Position numbers and translations under genes: made by a program
Notes under the pieces: model-generated
What the model saw: the letters and a program-made list of their open reading frames with translations, nothing else
Told to the model about the DNA's origin: nothing
Databases searched by the model: none
Part shown: piece after piece, positions 61,668 to 64,000 of the stretch
Numbering within the stretch: the first letter of the stretch is position 1
Layout: every line of letters starts with the position of its first letter
NCBI RefSeq assembly: GCF_011392125.1
Contig: NZ_JAAJBU010000004.1
Coordinates: 186,001-250,000 of the forward strand
DNA length: 64,000 bases
Direction: 5' to 3'
DNA from: Flavobacterium lotistagni
GTDB taxonomy: Bacteria > Bacteroidota > Bacteroidia > Flavobacteriales > Flavobacteriaceae

Positions 61668-62234
61668 TTATTCTTTCACACGTTCCATGTATTTTCCGGA
61701 AGCGGTATCAATTTTAATCTTGTTTCCTTCCTCGATAAATAAAGGAACGTTAATCGTAGCACCGGTTTCTACTGTAGCTTGTTTGGTGGCGTTTGTCGCT
61801 GTGTTTCCTTTGACGCCAGGTTCAGCATACGTAACCTCCAGAATAACTGAAGCCGGCATATCTACCGATAAAGGCAAATCAGTTTCTGTATTGATTTGAA
61901 CCATCACTTCTGAGCCTTCTTTCATCAACTCAGGAGCATCTAGCGCATTTTTGTTGATGGTGATTTGCTCGAAAGTTTCGGTGTTCATAAAGTTGAATTG
62001 TTCACCTTCGGCATATAAGTATTGGAATTTATGGGTTTCTACGCGTATTTCGTCAATTTTGTGGCCTGCCGAAAAAGTATTGTCAATCACTTTTCCGTTA
62101 GTGACACTTTTTAGTTTGGTACGCACGAAAGCCGGTCCTTTTCCTGGTTTCACGTGAAGAAACTCGATAATTTTATAAATGTCGTGGTTGAATTTGATGC
62201 ACAATCCGTTTTTAATATCTGCTGTAGATGCCAT
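61668..62234 (-). CDS. efp: Elongation factor P
   Basis: A 188-residue EF-P: KNGLCIKFNHDIYKIIEF opens the KOW domain, HVKPGKGPAF puts Lys32 at the tip of the loop that reaches the peptidyl transferase centre, and the OB domains follow with the C-terminal GNKIKIDTASGKYMERV. It relieves ribosome stalling at proline runs. Embedding efp inside the lipid A gene series is typical of Bacteroidota. Length and start are standard. Confidence 0.97.
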   Translation of the reverse strand: MASTADIKNGLCIKFNHDIYKIIEFLHVKPGKGPAFVRTKLKSVTNGKVIDNTFSAGHKIDEIRVETHKFQYLYAEGEQFNFMNTETFEQITINKNALDAPELMKEGSEVMVQINTETDLPLSVDMPASVILEVTYAEPGVKGNTATNATKQATVETGATINVPLFIEEGNKIKIDTASGKYMERVKE

Positions 62235-62270
62235 TTGTATGTATTTGGTTATTTATTATTTGATTATTGA

Positions 62271-63056
62271 TTAGTAGTTGCCCGAGTAGCCTTTCATAAT
62301 ACCTCGCGAAGAATTTCTGATGAAGTCTAGAATTTCGTCTCTCTCGGGTGTGGCTTCCATTTCGGCTTCGATAATGCTTACCGCTTGGGAAGTATTGTAA
62401 TTCTTCTGATAAAGGATTCTATAAATGTCTTGGACTTCACGGATTTTGTCGGTTGAAAAACCCCTTCTTCTTAACCCTACCGAATTGATTCCGACATACG
62501 AAAGCGGTTCTTTCGCAGCTTTGGTGTATGGCGGAACATCTTTTCTGACCAATGATCCTCCGGAAACCATGGCATGATCGCCAATGTGGATAAACTGATG
62601 AATCGCTGCCAAGCCACCAATCACAGCATAATTGCCGATGACGACATGGCCGGCCAATGCCACACCGTTAACAATGATGGAGTTGTTTCCGATAACGCAA
62701 TCGTGCGCTACGTGAGCATAAGCCATGATAAGGCAATTGTCACCAACAGTAGTTTGTCCGGAAGCGACAGTTCCTCTGTTGATGGTTACACATTCCCGTA
62801 TTGTGCAGTTGTCGCCGATAATAGCTAGAGAATCTTCGCCACCGAATTTTAAATCTTGAGGAATCGCCGAAATCACTGCGCCAGGAAAAATATTGCAATT
62901 CTTGCCGATACGCGCGCCTTCCATGATGGTTACGTTAGAGCCAATCCAAGTTCCGTCTCCGATAACTACATTATTGTGTATGGTTGTAAAAGGCTCTATT
63001 ACGACGTTCTTGGCTATTTTCGCGCCCGGATGAACATAGGCTAAAGGTTGGTTCAT
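62271..63056 (-). CDS. lpxA: UDP-N-acetylglucosamine acyltransferase
   Basis: A 261-residue left-handed beta-helix enzyme starting lipid A synthesis. Hexapeptide repeats (YVHPGAKIAKNVVIEPF, GVALAGHVVIGNYAVIGG) and the C-terminal helical part with GLRRRGFSTDKIREVQDIYR are present. The catalytic histidine is in CLIMAYAHVAHDCVIG near residue 122. It directly follows lpxC/fabZ with a 45-bp gap, and precedes efp by 36 bp. Confidence 0.95.
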   Translation of the reverse strand: MNQPLAYVHPGAKIAKNVVIEPFTTIHNNVVIGDGTWIGSNVTIMEGARIGKNCNIFPGAVISAIPQDLKFGGEDSLAIIGDNCTIRECVTINRGTVASGQTTVGDNCLIMAYAHVAHDCVIGNNSIIVNGVALAGHVVIGNYAVIGGLAAIHQFIHIGDHAMVSGGSLVRKDVPPYTKAAKEPLSYVGINSVGLRRRGFSTDKIREVQDIYRILYQKNYNTSQAVSIIEAEMEATPERDEILDFIRNSSRGIMKGYSGNY

Positions 63057-63101
63057 TTGTTTTATTTTATACTCTTTTGCAAGGTTTGCTCTGGAGTTGG
63101 T

Positions 63102-64000
63102 TTATTGTTTTTTAGAGATTTGTGCCATCAGTTCAGCTTCAGCAACTAATTTCCCGTTGGCGTATGCGTTGGCTTGCATATGACAAATACCGCGGCGAAT
63201 CGGGCTTATTAAATCGCATTTGAAAATTAAAGTATCGCCGGGCAACACTTTTTGCTTGAACTTCACATTGTCGATTTTCATGAAATAAGTCAAGTAATTT
63301 TCAGGATCGGGAACTGTACTTAAAATTAGAATTCCTCCGGTCTGCGCCATTGCTTCTACAATTAAAACACCCGGCATTACCGGCGCTCCGGGAAAATGGC
63401 CTACGAAAAACGGCTCGTTCATTGTTACATTTTTCAAACCTACCACGTGCGAATCAGACAATTCAAAGATTTTATCGACCAATAAGAATGGTGGGCGGTG
63501 CGGCAACATCGACATGATTTTGTGGATATCCATCAACGGCTCTTGATTCAAATCGTAGCAAGGCACAAAATTCCGCTGCTCGATTTTAATCATCTTGGAG
63601 AGTTTCTTCGCGAATTGCGTGTTTACAAAATGTCCTGGCTTATTCGCTATCACTTTTCCTTGTATTCTAGTACCAATCAAAGCCAAATCACCAATCACAT
63701 CAAGCAACTTGTGGCGCGCGGCTTCATTCGGGTAATGCAAAGTAAGGTTGTCCAGAATTCCGTTGGGTTTTACTGAAATTTGTTCTTTTCCGAAGGCTAC
63801 TTTAAGGTTGTTCATCGTTTTCTCGGAAATATCTTTATCAACGTAAACAATAGCGTTGTTCAAATCGCCACCTTTGATCAAACCTTCGTCAAGTAAAGTT
63901 TCTAGTTCGTGTAAGAAGCTGAAAGTACGCGCATCGGCAATTTCGGATTTGAAATCGGCCATTTTTTTCAAAGTTGCATTTTGTGTCCCTAAAACTTTAG
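63102..64000 (-). CDS. Bifunctional LpxC deacetylase / FabZ dehydratase, C-terminal part (5' end outside window)
   Basis: The minus-strand frame stays open to the right edge (299 codons visible). It reads LGTQNATLKKMADFKSE on entry and continues as the end of LpxC, whose zinc and catalytic region is seen in HKLLDVIGDLALIG. From about visible residue 155 it becomes FabZ: IMSMLPHRPPFLLVDKI with the catalytic histidine, and PGVLIVEAMAQTGG with the catalytic glutamate. The fusion of the UDP-3-O-acyl-GlcNAc deacetylase with the 3-hydroxyacyl-ACP dehydratase is the rule in Bacteroidota. It couples hydroxyacyl supply to lipid A synthesis, with lpxA 45 bp downstream. Confidence 0.95.
   Translation of the reverse strand, partial: KVLGTQNATLKKMADFKSEIADARTFSFLHELETLLDEGLIKGGDLNNAIVYVDKDISEKTMNNLKVAFGKEQISVKPNGILDNLTLHYPNEAARHKLLDVIGDLALIGTRIQGKVIANKPGHFVNTQFAKKLSKMIKIEQRNFVPCYDLNQEPLMDIHKIMSMLPHRPPFLLVDKIFELSDSHVVGLKNVTMNEPFFVGHFPGAPVMPGVLIVEAMAQTGGILILSTVPDPENYLTYFMKIDNVKFKQKVLPGDTLIFKCDLISPIRRGICHMQANAYANGKLVAEAELMAQISKKQ

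Overview
The window is a gene-dense chromosomal segment of a Bacteroidota, very probably a Flavobacterium or close relative. The evidence is: type IX secretion (T9SS) C-terminal sorting domains on five proteins, an outer-membrane TonB-type receptor, class III glutamine synthetase, a fused LpxC/FabZ, an IcmF-type fused mutase, -7 promoter boxes of the form TAnnTTTG without Shine-Dalgarno sequences, frequent TTG starts, and small intergenic repeats whose core reads CCTAGCCC..GAT..AGCGGCATC. I see no tRNA, rRNA, CRISPR array, prophage, integrase or insertion sequence.

Layout. 0-8 kb: end of a PiT phosphate transporter and its DUF47/PhoU-like partner, a biotin-dependent acyl-CoA carboxylase beta subunit, an M1 peptidase, DinB and DoxX proteins, then menE and a CPBP protease on the minus strand, and arsC. 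8-19 kb: an outer-membrane receptor, a 54-residue membrane protein, fumC behind two structured repeats, a small unknown membrane protein, the 1141-residue IcmF mutase, a DUF4197 protein, a cobalamin/metal-binding receptor without signal peptide, and pyrF. 19-28 kb: an SGNH/MBOAT acyl-transfer pair, a delta-60 T9SS protein, prfA, two lipoproteins (DUF6265 and a subtilase) and a beta-barrel protein. 28-37.6 kb: mostly plus-strand housekeeping genes: smpB, an XRE regulator, (pcm, minus), a Gfo/Idh oxidoreductase, a 3-hydroxyacyl-CoA dehydrogenase, DUF1015, yggS, an exonuclease/GIY-YIG fusion, miaA, an acyl-ACP thioesterase and a GyrI-like protein. 37.7-41.7 kb: an RprXY-like two-component system, coaE and a family 2 glycosyltransferase, all minus.

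41.7-51.9 kb is the most distinctive part: four consecutive minus-strand genes for large T9SS-exported proteins made of shuffled beta-sandwich modules, with nearly identical sorting ends and 414-nt internal repeats. 51.9-64 kb: purM, two tandem OmpA-domain proteins, glnN, terC, a lipoprotein, a 73-residue protein, and then sucD, an NTF2-like protein, lpxD, efp, lpxA and the end of lpxC/fabZ, which is the lipid A cluster.

Connections. PccB-like carboxylase, IcmF, hydroxyacyl-CoA dehydrogenase and SucD/FumC all belong to branched-chain and short-chain acyl-CoA breakdown feeding the TCA cycle, but they are scattered, not in one operon. The BtuF-like protein lies 1.1 kb from the B12-dependent IcmF. 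Seven full copies and one fragment of an 80-110 bp hairpin repeat lie between genes; one provides the apparent ATG of miaA, so miaA probably starts at a downstream TTG. I find no clear new defence or mobile system; the best candidates for something new are the repeat family, the 27-bp AATTCGTG triads, and the modular T9SS array.
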